Origin: Dolichospermum planctonicum
GTDB taxonomy: Bacteria > Cyanobacteriota > Cyanobacteriia > Cyanobacteriales > Nostocaceae
Length of the DNA stretch: 64,000 bases
Direction: 5' to 3'
Assembly (NCBI RefSeq): GCF_005402965.1
Contig: NZ_BJCF01000013.1
Coordinates: 27,855 to 91,854 of the forward strand
Position 1 is the stretch's first letter; the number at the start of each line of letters is the position of its first letter. The notes beneath the pieces are model-generated. The model made no database searches and was not told where the DNA came from. It saw only the letters and a program-made list of their open reading frames with translations. The translations under genes were made by a program, and so were the position numbers. This document shows positions 8,623 through 17,944 of this stretch, one piece after another.

Positions 8623-9036
8623 ATGAAGAAGATACTGTGCTTTTTGTCCCTAATTCTATGTTTGACAACATTTTTCATTTCACCATCAGCTCAAGCTCAA
8701 ACTAGTGAACTCAACCTGCAAAATGTTAAAGAATTTAAAGTTCAGGGGGGAGCGTTAGTTAATGGTTATTCTACTAACTCTGAAAAATGGAATCTTTTGA
8801 CTGGTACTGGAAAGCGTGAATTTACCCGTCACGTTGATTTTAAAGAAGCCTATGCTGAAAAACCAGTTGTTGTGTTGGCAATTTCTGGTTTAGATGTATT
8901 AAATGCCGCCAATAATCGAATTACAGCCACACCTACAAATGTCACTCCAACAGGATTTGACATCAATTACCAAACCTGGGCAGATAGCCAGATTTGGTCG
9001 GTATTTTTGAATTGGACTGCATTTGGTGGTAAATAG
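8623..9036 (+). CDS. Secreted H-type lectin domain protein (copy 2 of 3)
   Basis: A 137-aa paralogue of the preceding gene with the same architecture: signal peptide MKKILCFLSLILCLTTFF ending SAQA, then an H-type lectin-like domain ending TWADSQIWSVFLNWTAFG. I chose the ATG at 8623 over the TTG at 8611 because ggagaaaaga is a proper ribosome site for it and the signal peptide then matches its neighbours. It lies 52 bases after copy 1, probably in one transcript. Confidence 0.75.
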   Translation: MKKILCFLSLILCLTTFFISPSAQAQTSELNLQNVKEFKVQGGALVNGYSTNSEKWNLLTGTGKREFTRHVDFKEAYAEKPVVVLAISGLDVLNAANNRITATPTNVTPTGFDINYQTWADSQIWSVFLNWTAFGGK

Positions 9037-9083
9037 GAAAATTTACAACCTATCTAGTAAAACAATAGATATTGGGAAGAACA

Positions 9084-9488
9084 ATGAAGAAAATTGCTTG
9101 GCTTTTGTCTTTAATTTTGTGTATTGCTACTCTGATGATTTGTCCTCCAGCACAAGCTGCCCAAGAGTGGGAAATGATTTCACCCTATTTGCGATTTCAA
9201 GGTGGTAATGTCTATGCCGGTGCTTCTGAAAATGGACAAGGATGGATTCTCAATCAAGGAACTGGAGAGCGCAAGTATACCAGCCATATTGATTTTAAAG
9301 ATTCCTATGTTATTCCTCCCAATGTGATTGTTTCACTGACTGGCATAGATGGGGATAATACAGCTAATAGTCGCATTAATGTTGTGGGTACGAATGTAAC
9401 AGAAACAGGATTTGATATAGAATACAAAACCTGGGCAGATACCAAAATTACTTCACTTTGGTCAAGTTGGACTGCATTAGGTGAGTAA
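9084..9488 (+). CDS. Secreted H-type lectin domain protein (copy 3 of 3)
   Basis: A 134-aa third paralogue: signal peptide MKKIAWLLSLILCIATLM ending AQA, then YTSHIDFKDSYVIPPNVIVS, NSRINVVGTNVTETGFDIEY and TWADTKITSLWSSWTALG, the H-type lectin pattern. ATG 9084 preferred over TTG 9072 (gggaaga spaced correctly). The copies share signal peptide and fold but differ elsewhere, so the triplication is not recent. Downstream comes a hairpin that could end the transcript. Confidence 0.75.
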   Translation: MKKIAWLLSLILCIATLMICPPAQAAQEWEMISPYLRFQGGNVYAGASENGQGWILNQGTGERKYTSHIDFKDSYVIPPNVIVSLTGIDGDNTANSRINVVGTNVTETGFDIEYKTWADTKITSLWSSWTALGE

Positions 9489-9816
9489 TATTGTTTCTTG
9501 ACCGAAAAAAATCGGATACAAGCCCCGTCCTTTTAGGACGGGTTTATAGTAAACTAGGTATAGTCGCCACAGGGTATTGGGAGACTATAAACGGACACTC
9601 CAGACTGGATCAGACTACTTTTCGGTAACACTGGTCAGTAAAGTATCAAAAAATACTCGCTCATGAAAGGACTAGGAAGCATTGCAATAGTGTTATGATG
9701 TTTAACTTAGGCTGTTTATGGTTTTTGAGTTTTTGTTTTAGAAGACAATAACTCTACTATATCAGCCCTCTTTTCATCCTATTTTTTTAGCAAAGGTATT
9801 GACAAGGTTAGTAAAA
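9489..9816. other. Intergenic region before the aminotransferase
   Basis: Beyond the hairpin at 9521-9545 this 328-base stretch has short inverted pieces (agtc...gact, ccag...ctgg around 9562-9645) but no open frame or clear promoter. The aminotransferase probably has its own promoter here. Confidence 0.4.
9521..9545 (+). terminator. Hairpin after the lectin genes (terminator or IS200/IS605-type end)
   Basis: cccgtcct-ttt-aggacggg forms an 8-bp GC-rich stem followed by tttat, fitting a terminator for the lectin transcript. The exact wording aagccccgtccttttaggac also resembles the right-end hairpin that follows tnpB genes of IS200/IS605-type elements in cyanobacteria, so an element remnant is possible. 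No tnpB sequence is seen beside it. Confidence 0.55.
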
Positions 9817-11178
9817 ATGGAACAAGCAGAATCACACGTTTTTTATGCAGCCGGTTGGCATAAATCTTATCCAGTAGCAGAATATGGTCAAGGTATATAT
9901 TTATATGATTCAGATGGTAAACAGTATTTAGATGCCATTGGTGGTACTCATGTTATTTCCATAGGACATGGTGTAGCGGAAGTAGCTGATGCTATAGCCG
10001 AACAAGCTCGTAAACTCTGCTTTGTTCATAAAGCCCAATTTACCAGTGAAGCCCAGGAACGTTTGGCTGATGTGGTGGCAGCAATGGCACCAGAGGACAT
10101 GGATCGTGTGGCTTTTGTAACTGGGGGTTCAACGGCTAATGAAATAGCTTTCCAAATTGCCCAACATTATCATCGAGAAAGAGGAAAACCTGGCAAGTAT
10201 AAAATGATTGCGCGTTGGCATAGTTATCATGGGAGAACTATTGCTACCGTAGCTATGACTGGTAGTCTCTTTGTGCGACGTGATTTGCCTCCTTTCGACT
10301 TACTCAACTTTCCGCATATTCAAGCACCACACTGTTATCAATGTCCATATGGTTTGACTTATCCTAGTTGCCAACTAGCTTGTGCAAATGAATTAGCTAG
10401 AACTATTGAACAGGAAGGACCAGATACCATAGCTGCTTTCATAGCTGAACCTATTATTGGTGGGGCTGGAAGTGCTATTGTGCCACCACCGGGTTATTAT
10501 GAAAAAATTCGGGAAATATGTGATTTTTATGACATCTTGTTTATCTCTGAGGAAGTGATCACGGGTTTTGGTCGAACAGGTAAAAATTTTGGGATTGAAC
10601 ACTGGAACGCTATACCAGACATTATTACTGCAACTAAAGGTTTAAGTAGTGGATATGCTCCTATAGGAGCGGTTATTCTGCACAAGCGTGTTTATGAGAC
10701 TTTTACGAAGAGTAAGAGAAAGGGATTGCCTACATTTTTAACCTATTCTGGACATCCCATCAGTTGTGCTGCCGCTTTAGCTGTGCAAAAATACATTCTC
10801 AAGCATAATCTAATTGAGCAATGTGCAGCTATCGGTAAGTACTTAAAAAAAGAGTTGCAAAAACTGGCTGATAGAGAGCCTCTGATTGGGGATGTTCGTG
10901 GAGAAGGTTTATTGTTGGGACTGGAGTTTGTCAAGAATCGGGAAACTCATCAACCTTTTGAGCGATCGCTGCATATCTCGGAAACAGTTGTCCAACAAGG
11001 TTTTAAAAATGGGTTAATCCTCAGAGGTAGATTTGGTACTGGTATTAAAGTAGACGGGGATCACATTTTAATTTCGCCACCCTTTATCATTACAGAAAGT
11101 CAATGTGATGAAATTGTCACCCGTTTAGAATTAACTATTAAACAGGTGAGAGAGTCTTTAAGTCTAATTTGTGTCTAG
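9817..11178 (+). CDS. Class III PLP-dependent aminotransferase
   Basis: A 453-aa fold-type I aminotransferase of class III. The PLP lysine lies in TATKGLSSGYAP (about K274); the cofactor aspartate-equivalent region is IAAFIAEPIIGGAGSA and FISEEVITGFGRTG, in which the usual D of DEV is E-E-V. The class moves an amino group from omega-amino acids, amines or similar to a keto acid; the substrate is not evident. A cysteine-rich insert (HCYQCPYGLTYPSCQLAC) is visible near residue 170. ATG 9817 is chosen over TTG 9799 (aagg upstream). It stands downstream of the sulfatase/lectin group and may serve the same pathway, but that is positional inference only. Confidence 0.85.
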   Translation: MEQAESHVFYAAGWHKSYPVAEYGQGIYLYDSDGKQYLDAIGGTHVISIGHGVAEVADAIAEQARKLCFVHKAQFTSEAQERLADVVAAMAPEDMDRVAFVTGGSTANEIAFQIAQHYHRERGKPGKYKMIARWHSYHGRTIATVAMTGSLFVRRDLPPFDLLNFPHIQAPHCYQCPYGLTYPSCQLACANELARTIEQEGPDTIAAFIAEPIIGGAGSAIVPPPGYYEKIREICDFYDILFISEEVITGFGRTGKNFGIEHWNAIPDIITATKGLSSGYAPIGAVILHKRVYETFTKSKRKGLPTFLTYSGHPISCAAALAVQKYILKHNLIEQCAAIGKYLKKELQKLADREPLIGDVRGEGLLLGLEFVKNRETHQPFERSLHISETVVQQGFKNGLILRGRFGTGIKVDGDHILISPPFIITESQCDEIVTRLELTIKQVRESLSLICV

Positions 11179-11423
11179 TTTAATTTTGCGGAGCTTTAAA
11201 TTTGTAGGGTTGGATGCAGTTCGGTAATTTATGCCCATAAATAGACAGCATTAGCGGAAAGTCTATATATTGAGAGTAGTTCTGATGATCACAAATCATG
11301 GAAAACTCTCATAAGACTATTTCTACATTACCAGCCTCAACTAGATGAATAACAACTTGAGTTATTATAAATTAGAGATTTTTTGAAAATCCTGAATTTC
11401 TACATTTAAGAACCATTACTTTT

Positions 11424-12941
11424 ATGAATTTTCGTGATGAGTTTAAATTGTTACTTCGCGCTCGGTATCCATTGATTTATATTCCCACCTATGAAGAAGA
11501 ACGGGTAGAAGCTACGATTCGAGAAGAAGCCATCAATCAAGGTAATCGTCCGGTGTATACTTGGGATTTTGTAGACGGTTATCAGGGAAGTCCTAATGAT
11601 GTGGGATTTGGCAAACGTAACCCGTTACAGGCCTTAGAGTTTGTAGAAAAATTGACTCCTGCTGCCCCTGCGGTGTTGATTTTGCGAGATTATCATCGTT
11701 TTTTAGATGATGTGGCCATTTCTCGTAAACTCCGTAATTTAGCCCGACTATTGAAGTCGCAACCGAAAAATATTGTTTTATTATCCCCCCGCGTCGTTAT
11801 TCCTGATGATTTAACAGAAGTGCTAACGGTGGTGGAATTTCCCCTACCTAACGCAGGGGAGATCAAAACAGAGGTAGAAAGGTTATTACAAACCACGGAC
11901 AACCCTCCTGGTGGTAAGTTTTTGGATGATTTAGTGCGTTCTTGTCAAGGGTTGTCTATGGAAAGAATCCGTCGGGTGTTAGTACGGGCGATCGCATCCC
12001 ATGGACAATTACAACCAGAAGATGTAGATTTAGTCTTAGCAGAAAAGCGCCAAACTATCCGCCAAACTCAAATTCTCGATTTTTATCCCGCAACTGAGGA
12101 AATTACTGATATTGGGGGACTAGATAATTTGAAAGATTGGTTAATTCGTCGCGGTGGTTCTTTTAGTGAAAAAGCTCGACAATATGGTTTACCCCACCCC
12201 CGTGGGTTAATGTTAGTAGGAATTCAGGGAACTGGTAAATCCTTGACCGCTAAAGCGATCGCCCACCATTGGCACTTACCACTGTTACGCTTAGATGTAG
12301 GGCGGTTATTTGGCGGTTTGGTGGGTGAGTCCGAATCTCGCACCCGGCAAATGATTCAAGTGGCAGAAGCGCTCGCCCCCTGTATACTATGGATTGATGA
12401 AGTTGATAAGGCTTTTTCTGGCTTGGGTAGCAAAGGTGATGCAGGTACTACTAGCCGGGTATTTGGGACTTTTATCAATTGGTTAGCCGAAAAAACCTCC
12501 CCTGTGTTTGTTGTGGCTACCGCTAACGATATTCAAGCCTTACCACCAGAAATGTTAAGAAAAGGGCGATTTGATGAAATTTTCTTTGTTGGTTTACCTA
12601 GTCAGGAGGAACGAAAAGCAATTTTTTATGTCCATTTATCCCGATTACGTCCCTATAATTTGAACAGCTATGAGATTGATAGGTTGGCCTACGAAACTCC
12701 CGATTTTTCCGGTGCAGAAATTGAGCAAACGCTAATCGAAGCCATGCACATTGGCTTTAGTCAAAACCGTGATTTCACAACTGATGATATTTTAGAAGCT
12801 GCTAGTCAAATTATCCCCTTAGCGCGAACCGCTGTCGAGCAAATTCAAAAACTCCAAGAATGGGCCGCAGCTGGTAGGGCCCGTCTAGCTTCAAAATATA
12901 CCCCTTTAAATCAACGTATTCAACGTCAAGAAAAGAATTAA
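11424..12941 (+). CDS. Ycf46-like AAA ATPase
   Basis: A 505-aa AAA ATPase. The N-terminal 230 residues (RYPLIYIPTYEEERVEATIR) are those of the Ycf46 family of cyanobacteria and plastids. The AAA module follows: Walker A GIQGTGKS (about 266-273), Walker B CILWIDEVDKAF, an arginine-finger region and a C-terminal helical lid (DFSGAEIEQTLIEAMHIGF). Ycf46 has been linked to photosynthesis regulation and carbon uptake; the molecular role is not settled. No membrane segment. It probably has its own promoter, with a small SH3 protein gene following. Confidence 0.9.
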   Translation: MNFRDEFKLLLRARYPLIYIPTYEEERVEATIREEAINQGNRPVYTWDFVDGYQGSPNDVGFGKRNPLQALEFVEKLTPAAPAVLILRDYHRFLDDVAISRKLRNLARLLKSQPKNIVLLSPRVVIPDDLTEVLTVVEFPLPNAGEIKTEVERLLQTTDNPPGGKFLDDLVRSCQGLSMERIRRVLVRAIASHGQLQPEDVDLVLAEKRQTIRQTQILDFYPATEEITDIGGLDNLKDWLIRRGGSFSEKARQYGLPHPRGLMLVGIQGTGKSLTAKAIAHHWHLPLLRLDVGRLFGGLVGESESRTRQMIQVAEALAPCILWIDEVDKAFSGLGSKGDAGTTSRVFGTFINWLAEKTSPVFVVATANDIQALPPEMLRKGRFDEIFFVGLPSQEERKAIFYVHLSRLRPYNLNSYEIDRLAYETPDFSGAEIEQTLIEAMHIGFSQNRDFTTDDILEAASQIIPLARTAVEQIQKLQEWAAAGRARLASKYTPLNQRIQRQEKN

Positions 12942-12980
12942 AAATTAAAAATCTTGTACCTATTGCCTATTCCCCACTAT

Positions 12981-13448
12981 ATGTTTAAAAACTTACTTAA
13001 ATTTATACTCGGTCAACTTTTAGCGATCGCGGTTCTATTAGGTACTGGCTTGATAGTTGCCCTCTATTTTGTCAACCGTACTGCCGTAAATCCACCCAAG
13101 CCGATGTTTGCTAACGATAATCCTACAAACCAAATCACAAAGCCTAAAGCCATTGCCAAACCTAAACCTGAGAAAAAAGTTACTTCTAGCCCAGTACCTA
13201 CACCTACTCCCACAAAGTCACCCAATTCATTACCACCAGGTGCTTATCCAGGAATTGTTACTTGGCCAGAAGGGTTAAGTATGAGAGCAGAACCAGATAT
13301 AAATTCTCCCAGTACAGGAGGAGTTGGCGGTAATAAAAAAGTTATTATGTTAGAGGAAAGTACGGATAAAAAATGGCAAAAAATTCGCATTGCTGATACT
13401 AATCAAGAAGGTTGGGTAAAAGCAGGTAATATTCAACGTTCTCAGTAA
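12981..13448 (+). CDS. Membrane-anchored SH3-like domain protein
   Basis: A 155-aa protein with one N-terminal membrane segment (LLAIAVLLGTGLIVALYFV), a Lys/Pro/Thr-rich linker, and a bacterial SH3-like domain (GLSMRAEPDINSPSTGGVGG ... WQKIRIADTNQEGWVKAGNI). Such domains usually bind peptidoglycan or peptides outside the cytoplasm. ATG 12981 is preferred to TTG 12954, which lies in a cctatt repeat. Start lies 39 bases after the ATPase gene, so the two may be co-transcribed. Confidence 0.75.
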   Translation: MFKNLLKFILGQLLAIAVLLGTGLIVALYFVNRTAVNPPKPMFANDNPTNQITKPKAIAKPKPEKKVTSSPVPTPTPTKSPNSLPPGAYPGIVTWPEGLSMRAEPDINSPSTGGVGGNKKVIMLEESTDKKWQKIRIADTNQEGWVKAGNIQRSQ

Positions 13449-13452
13449 ATGA

Positions 13453-13480
13453 ATTTTAGATTTTAGATTTTAGATTTTAG
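13453..13480. repeat. Heptamer tandem repeat (attttag x4)
   Basis: Four perfect copies of attttag lie between the convergent SH3 and HPPD genes. Short tandem heptamers of this sort are characteristic of heterocystous cyanobacteria. Confidence 0.85.
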
Positions 13481-13506
13481 ATTTTGAATACTCAATTAAA
13501 AATGTA

Positions 13507-14577
13507 TTAATTGCTAACAAAACCGCGTTTAATTTGTTCGCGTTCAATGGCTTGAAATAAAGCCATAAAGTTACCTTCTCCAAAACCTTGGGCTAAAAGA
13601 CGACGTTCAATAAATTCAAAGAAAAAAGTTGGTTGTGAGAAAATTGGTTGGCTGAAAATTTGCAATAATAGTTGCCCTTCCCTCGCATCTTCATGCCAGT
13701 CTACCAAAATTTCCTGCTGGGCGATCGCTTTTAATTCTTGAGGTGATAGGGAAAATTTATCTCGTTTTTGTAACTGGGAATAGTAATTTTGAGAAACGGA
13801 AAGAAAGGATAAACCAGCAGCGCGAAAACAAGCAATTGCATTAACAAGATTTGGTATCAGTAAAGCAATATGTTGAATACCTGCCCCTTTATTCACCTCT
13901 ATAAATTCCTGAATTTGCGAACTAGGTGACGCTGGTTCATTAATTGGTAATTGGATATTTCCAAGGGGAGAAATCATGACCCGACTATGCAAACCAGAAC
14001 GATCAGTTTTAATTTTAAAACTTTGTTGAGGGTGGAAATCAAAAATGTTTTGATACCAATTAACAGCGGTTTCTAACTCACCAACTCCCACATTCAAAAC
14101 TAGATGATCAATTGCGGTAATAGCATCATGTACTTGCTTCCTCTTACCTGTTACCTCTTGCCTGATTTCGTCCTTATTTCTGGTAATTAATGTATGATTC
14201 AAACTACCCCACGCAGCAATTTTAGCATACTTACAAAATCCAGTATCAACAACCGGTTGGAGAACTTTTGCACCATTGCTGATGGCCTTTGCTGTCAATG
14301 CTTCCACATCATCAACAACAAAGGCTATATCAGCCACACCAGGAGGATGTTGACGCAAAAATTCAGCCACAGGGCTAGTAGGTAAAATCGGGGAAGAAAG
14401 TAAAAAGCATACAGAGCCACTTTTTACTACTTTTGTACAAGTATGCAAGGATTTTTGATGGTGAGAAAGACCTGGAAAAATGCCCTCATTTACTGCTTGA
14501 AAACCAAGACAATATACAAACCAATCTCTCCACCTTACTGCATCTTCAACATAGAAGTGAACATGATCAACCAGCAT
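13507..14577 (-). CDS. hppD: 4-hydroxyphenylpyruvate dioxygenase
   Basis: A 356-aa two-domain VOC-fold dioxygenase turning 4-hydroxyphenylpyruvate into homogentisate, the head-group precursor of tocopherol in cyanobacteria. The three iron ligands are visible: H158 (AIDHLVL), H236 (GIQHIAL) and E321 (TFFFEFI). The C-terminal GFGEGNFMALFQAIEREQ is diagnostic for the family. An internal repeat (IFSQPIFSQP) precedes the Glu ligand. A phytol-kinase-like gene lies 5 kb away, the other tocopherol precursor branch, though not in the same operon. Confidence 0.93.
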   Translation of the reverse strand: MLVDHVHFYVEDAVRWRDWFVYCLGFQAVNEGIFPGLSHHQKSLHTCTKVVKSGSVCFLLSSPILPTSPVAEFLRQHPPGVADIAFVVDDVEALTAKAISNGAKVLQPVVDTGFCKYAKIAAWGSLNHTLITRNKDEIRQEVTGKRKQVHDAITAIDHLVLNVGVGELETAVNWYQNIFDFHPQQSFKIKTDRSGLHSRVMISPLGNIQLPINEPASPSSQIQEFIEVNKGAGIQHIALLIPNLVNAIACFRAAGLSFLSVSQNYYSQLQKRDKFSLSPQELKAIAQQEILVDWHEDAREGQLLLQIFSQPIFSQPTFFFEFIERRLLAQGFGEGNFMALFQAIEREQIKRGFVSN

Positions 14578-14582
14578 AACTT

Positions 14583-14624
14583 ATTCAAAATCAAGTATTC
14601 AAAATCAAGTCTTCAAAATCAAGT
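14583..14624. repeat. 14-bp tandem repeat x3
   Basis: attcaaaatcaagt repeated three times (last copy with c for a) just upstream of the HPPD start on its promoter side. Made of two heptamer-like halves. Confidence 0.8.
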
Positions 14625-14653
14625 ATTTATGATCAGCTTTCATCTGTTAGATA

Positions 14654-15373
14654 CTAGAAAAATAAATGGCTCTCAGGTTGAATATTAATTTCCATTGGTA
14701 TAGCCTGGGGTTCAACCGATAAGGCATAGAAAATGGCATTGGCAGCAGTTTCACAACTGAGCATTTTATTCCGATCTACTTTTAAATTTACCTGATCCCA
14801 AAAAGGAGAATCTATTCCCCCAAAGTAAAACAGCGTTATCTTCACTCCAAAGCGTTTCAGTTCTTCTGCTATGGATTTACTAAAACCCACTACACCAAAT
14901 TTAGAAGCAGAATAAGCCGCAGCCATGGGCATAGAATGTTTACCCAGAATACCGACAACGTTACAAATATGACCAGATTTACGTTTTTGCATCTCTTTCG
15001 CTGCCGCCTGAGTGGTGTAAAAACAGCCTTTTAAATTCAAATTTAGCATTTTCTCTAAATCTGCTGGTTCAATGGTGTTGTAGGCTTTAAGAATGCCCGC
15101 TCCGGCTGCATTTACTAAGACATCAATTTGTCCAAACTGGCTTATTGTCCTTTGGATTAATGTATCTACTTGTTGAGGTTGAGTAATATCAGTGGGAACT
15201 ATAAGTACATTTCCAGGTGATCCCGGTAACTCAGTTGCTAATGTTGCTAAATTTTCCGCGTTTCTAGCTGCGAGTACCAACCTCACCCCTGTGGGTGCTA
15301 GTTGACGAGTCAGGGTTGCACCAATACCACCAGTAGCACCGACAATGACAATAACTTTATCTTGTAGCATCAC
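14654..15373 (-). CDS. Short-chain dehydrogenase/reductase
   Basis: A 239-aa classical SDR. The NAD(P) motif GATGGIGA is near the N-terminus (about 12-19), NAAGAG about residue 90, and the catalytic YSASK (about 155-159) follows a Ser region (NVVGILGKHSM) where the usual catalytic serine is not obvious. The substrate is unknown. Divergence from upstream genes and a 76-base gap to HPPD on the same strand leave operon membership open. Confidence 0.85.
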   Translation of the reverse strand: MMLQDKVIVIVGATGGIGATLTRQLAPTGVRLVLAARNAENLATLATELPGSPGNVLIVPTDITQPQQVDTLIQRTISQFGQIDVLVNAAGAGILKAYNTIEPADLEKMLNLNLKGCFYTTQAAAKEMQKRKSGHICNVVGILGKHSMPMAAAYSASKFGVVGFSKSIAEELKRFGVKITLFYFGGIDSPFWDQVNLKVDRNKMLSCETAANAIFYALSVEPQAIPMEINIQPESHLFF

Positions 15374-15547
15374 ACTATTTACATTTCTTTACAGACTATA
15401 TTTATCATATACAGGACTTAGGCAAAATAGAACGAAAGTAGGGGTTTTCTTCAGAAAAAAAACGCCAAAACTAGTTAATGTCCGGTTTGTCCACATTTAT
15501 CCGATTTGCGGATGATTTTGATAGTCCCTTACCTAAAGATATTTTCA

Positions 15548-15742
15548 ATGAAAAAATTAGATGCTCCCCAATTAGTGCTGAAGGTTTTATCAACATGGAC
15601 AGAAAATCATTTCCCAGTCGTGAAGAAAGTAGACATTAAAGATAGAAAAATTTTGATTCAGAGAGGTAAGTATTCAGCTATAGCAATTGTTCATGTCCAA
15701 ATCCCCGACTTCAACAGACAAATTTATCATTTATGGATATAA
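15548..15742 (+). pseudogene. Small hypothetical reading frame, possible gene remnant
   Basis: A 64-aa frame (MKKLDAPQLVLKVLSTWTEN ... IPDFNRQIYHLWI) that I do not recognise. Just upstream, another frame reads DFDSPLPKDIFNEK, resembling the tail of small antitoxin-like proteins. The two frames overlap, which looks like the debris of a small toxin-antitoxin or excision-factor type gene pair. It lies after a common dispersed repeat (acaggacttaggcaaaa, 15411-15428). Confidence 0.3.
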
Positions 15743-16035
15743 TAAATCAAATGAGTCGGGGATATTATCGCCTCACATGAATTATTATCCAGACAGATTT
15801 AATAGGAGCAATCATAGCTCATGAGTTAGTAGAATTGCAACTACAGAAAACCAATCTAGTTTTAAGTTATAGAGTATTTTATATCTGTTTAAATTTTCGG
15901 TTTGTTCCTTTACTTCTTTGCGTCTTTGCGGAATATAAAAATATTCATCTTAGACTGGTGATTTGTGTTTGTATTTTACAGCTAAAAGTGCTACAACCTA
16001 GTTAATCATCTGCTCATTTAAGATTCAAAAACCCT

Positions 16036-17787
16036 ATGTTAGCAGGCACAATTTTACAGAATGGAAAATATACCATCCTCCAGGAAATAGGGCGGGGCGG
16101 ATTTGGTGTTACCTTTAAAGCTATGCACCACTATTTAGGTCAAGAAGTGGTAATGAAGACTATCCATGAACACTTGCGACAACATCCCGATTTTCCCAAA
16201 TTCCAGCGCCAATTTCAAGAGGAAGCCAAAAGATTAGCTACTTGTGTTCATCCTCACATTGTCCGGGTAAGTGACTTTTTTCAGGAAGACAGTCTACCTT
16301 ATATGGTAATGGAATACATTCCCGGAGAGACTTTAGGTACAGCATTTGTATTACCAGGAATACCCCTACCAGAAGCCACAGCTATTCATTATATCCGCCA
16401 AATAGGCGCGGCTTTACAGGTAGTACATCATAACGGTTTATTACATAGAGATGTTAAACCAGATAATATTATTTTGCGTCAAGGAACTCAGGAAGTAGTA
16501 TTAATTGATTTTGGTATTGCTAGAGAATTTAATGACGGGGCAAAACAGACACACACAAGTTTGGTCAGCGAGGGTTATGCACCTATTGAACAATATTTAA
16601 CTCAAGCACCACGCACAGCGGCCACAGATGTTTATGGGTTAGCGGCGACCTTATATGCACTATTAACAGCACAAGTTCCCATACCTGCATTATTGCGCGA
16701 TCGCCAGAAAATGCCATCTCCCAATGAGCTACAGCCCAATCTCAGCGCGGCTGTGAATGAAGCAGTGATGCGGGGAATGGCTATAGAACCCCAATTTCGG
16801 CCTACTACAGTCGCAGAATGGCTACAAATGCTGCCAGTAAATGGGTTAAATGTCATATCACCAATTTTACCTACTCAAGCAGTACCTACTATTAATTTAT
16901 CGGGTTTAAAATCAAAAGATTTACATAAAAAAGTTACTCCTCTTCCCATTTCTACACCATCAATCATCAAGAAAGTCCCTGCTATTAAACAAAAAGCCAG
17001 TGTACCCAAGGGAGTTATTGGTATTAGTATCGCTTTACTTGCAGCTACAGCGGGATTTAGCATGATTCGGACATCATCAAAATCTGATTTAGAATCATCA
17101 CCTAAACCGCTTGTTGAACAAACTACTTACGAATCTAACACACCCAAACCCCTTGTCGAAATATCACCATCACCTGAAAGTAAAAATGAAAGTCAAAATG
17201 ACAGTCAAAATGAAAGTCAAAAGACTCAAACCTCATATTCTAGGGAATCTATACCAGTGCGTAGTTTGAGAAGAAGAAGGAAAAATGTGATTGTTTCTCC
17301 AGAACCAACTCCTACTAGTAATAGTAGTAATAGCAGTTATGAAGAAAAAGCACCTCAAGATAACTCTCAACCCACTCCAACTCCTGATACAACAATAGAG
17401 AAATCAACACCAGTTGTTACTTCTTCACCATCTTTAGTGGACACTTTGCGTGAGGCTAAAGAATCGCAGAAAACCCCTCCTCCAGTCCCAAAAAATACCG
17501 TACCAGAATCCAATCAAAATCAGGTATTACCCTCATCTTCACCAGAATCTCGTCCCGTAGTTATCCCCCAGAAGGAATCTCAACCAGCAAATTCTTCTTC
17601 TGTGGAAGTCCCAACCCAAGAAACAAACCAAAATCAAGCACCGGAAAATCAACCGCAAAAGGTAGAAAAATTGCCACAAAAGGTAGAAAATCAACCGCAA
17701 AAGGCAGAAAAACCACCACAAAAGGTAGAAAAACCACCACAAGATGCAGAAAAACCACCACAAGATGCAGAAAAACCGCCGCAATAA
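16036..17787 (+). CDS. Membrane Ser/Thr protein kinase with Pro/Gln-rich tail
   Basis: A 583-aa Hanks-type kinase. GRGGFGVTF (19-27), K41 in [16 protein letters not shown] (137-144) and IDFG (157-160) show a complete catalytic site. A membrane segment follows near 325-345 ([19 protein letters not shown]). The remainder is a low-complexity Ser/Pro/Gln/Lys tail ending in repeats of PPQKVEK and PPQDAEK, expected outside the cytoplasm. Cyanobacteria have many such kinases with different C-terminal sensors; here no folded sensor is visible. The gene ends 13 bases before a tRNA on the other strand. Tail repeats may vary in number between strains. Confidence 0.92.
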   Translation: MLAGTILQNGKYTILQEIGRGGFGVTFKAMHHYLGQEVVMKTIHEHLRQHPDFPKFQRQFQEEAKRLATCVHPHIVRVSDFFQEDSLPYMVMEYIPGETLGTAFVLPGIPLPEATAIHYIRQIGAALQVVHHNGLLHRDVKPDNIILRQGTQEVVLIDFGIAREFNDGAKQTHTSLVSEGYAPIEQYLTQAPRTAATDVYGLAATLYALLTAQVPIPALLRDRQKMPSPNELQPNLSAAVNEAVMRGMAIEPQFRPTTVAEWLQMLPVNGLNVISPILPTQAVPTINLSGLKSKDLHKKVTPLPISTPSIIKKVPAIKQKASVPKGVIGISIALLAATAGFSMIRTSSKSDLESSPKPLVEQTTYESNTPKPLVEISPSPESKNESQNDSQNESQKTQTSYSRESIPVRSLRRRRKNVIVSPEPTPTSNSSNSSYEEKAPQDNSQPTPTPDTTIEKSTPVVTSSPSLVDTLREAKESQKTPPPVPKNTVPESNQNQVLPSSSPESRPVVIPQKESQPANSSSVEVPTQETNQNQAPENQPQKVEKLPQKVENQPQKAEKPPQKVEKPPQDAEKPPQDAEKPPQ

Positions 17788-17800
17788 GCGGTAAATTCAA

Positions 17801-17885
17801 CGGAGAGGGGGGGATTCGAACCCCCGTTGAGTTTCCCCAAAACGCATTTCGAGTGCGTCACCATCAACCACTCGGACACCTCTCC
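17801..17885 (-). tRNA. tRNA-Ser (anticodon CGA)
   Basis: On the minus strand the sequence folds as a class II tRNA: acceptor ggagagg/cctctcc, discriminator G as in tRNA-Ser, anticodon loop ctcgaaa with anticodon CGA between acgca and tgcgt, a long variable arm, and a T-loop gttcgaatc. CCA is not encoded. It decodes UCG. Confidence 0.95.
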
Positions 17886-17944
17886 AAGAAATTATGATTA
17901 ATTGCGATTATAGCACAACAAGAAAGAAAATTTCTGTGTGTGTT

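Noticed and set aside
14443..14688. 81-codon plus-strand frame
   Set aside because: Antisense to HPPD and SDR gene ends and partly made of the 14-bp tandem repeat.
17539..17879. Minus-strand frames with repeated FFCILWW or GGFSASC
   Set aside because: They are complement readings of the kinase PPQ repeats and run into the tRNA-Ser gene.
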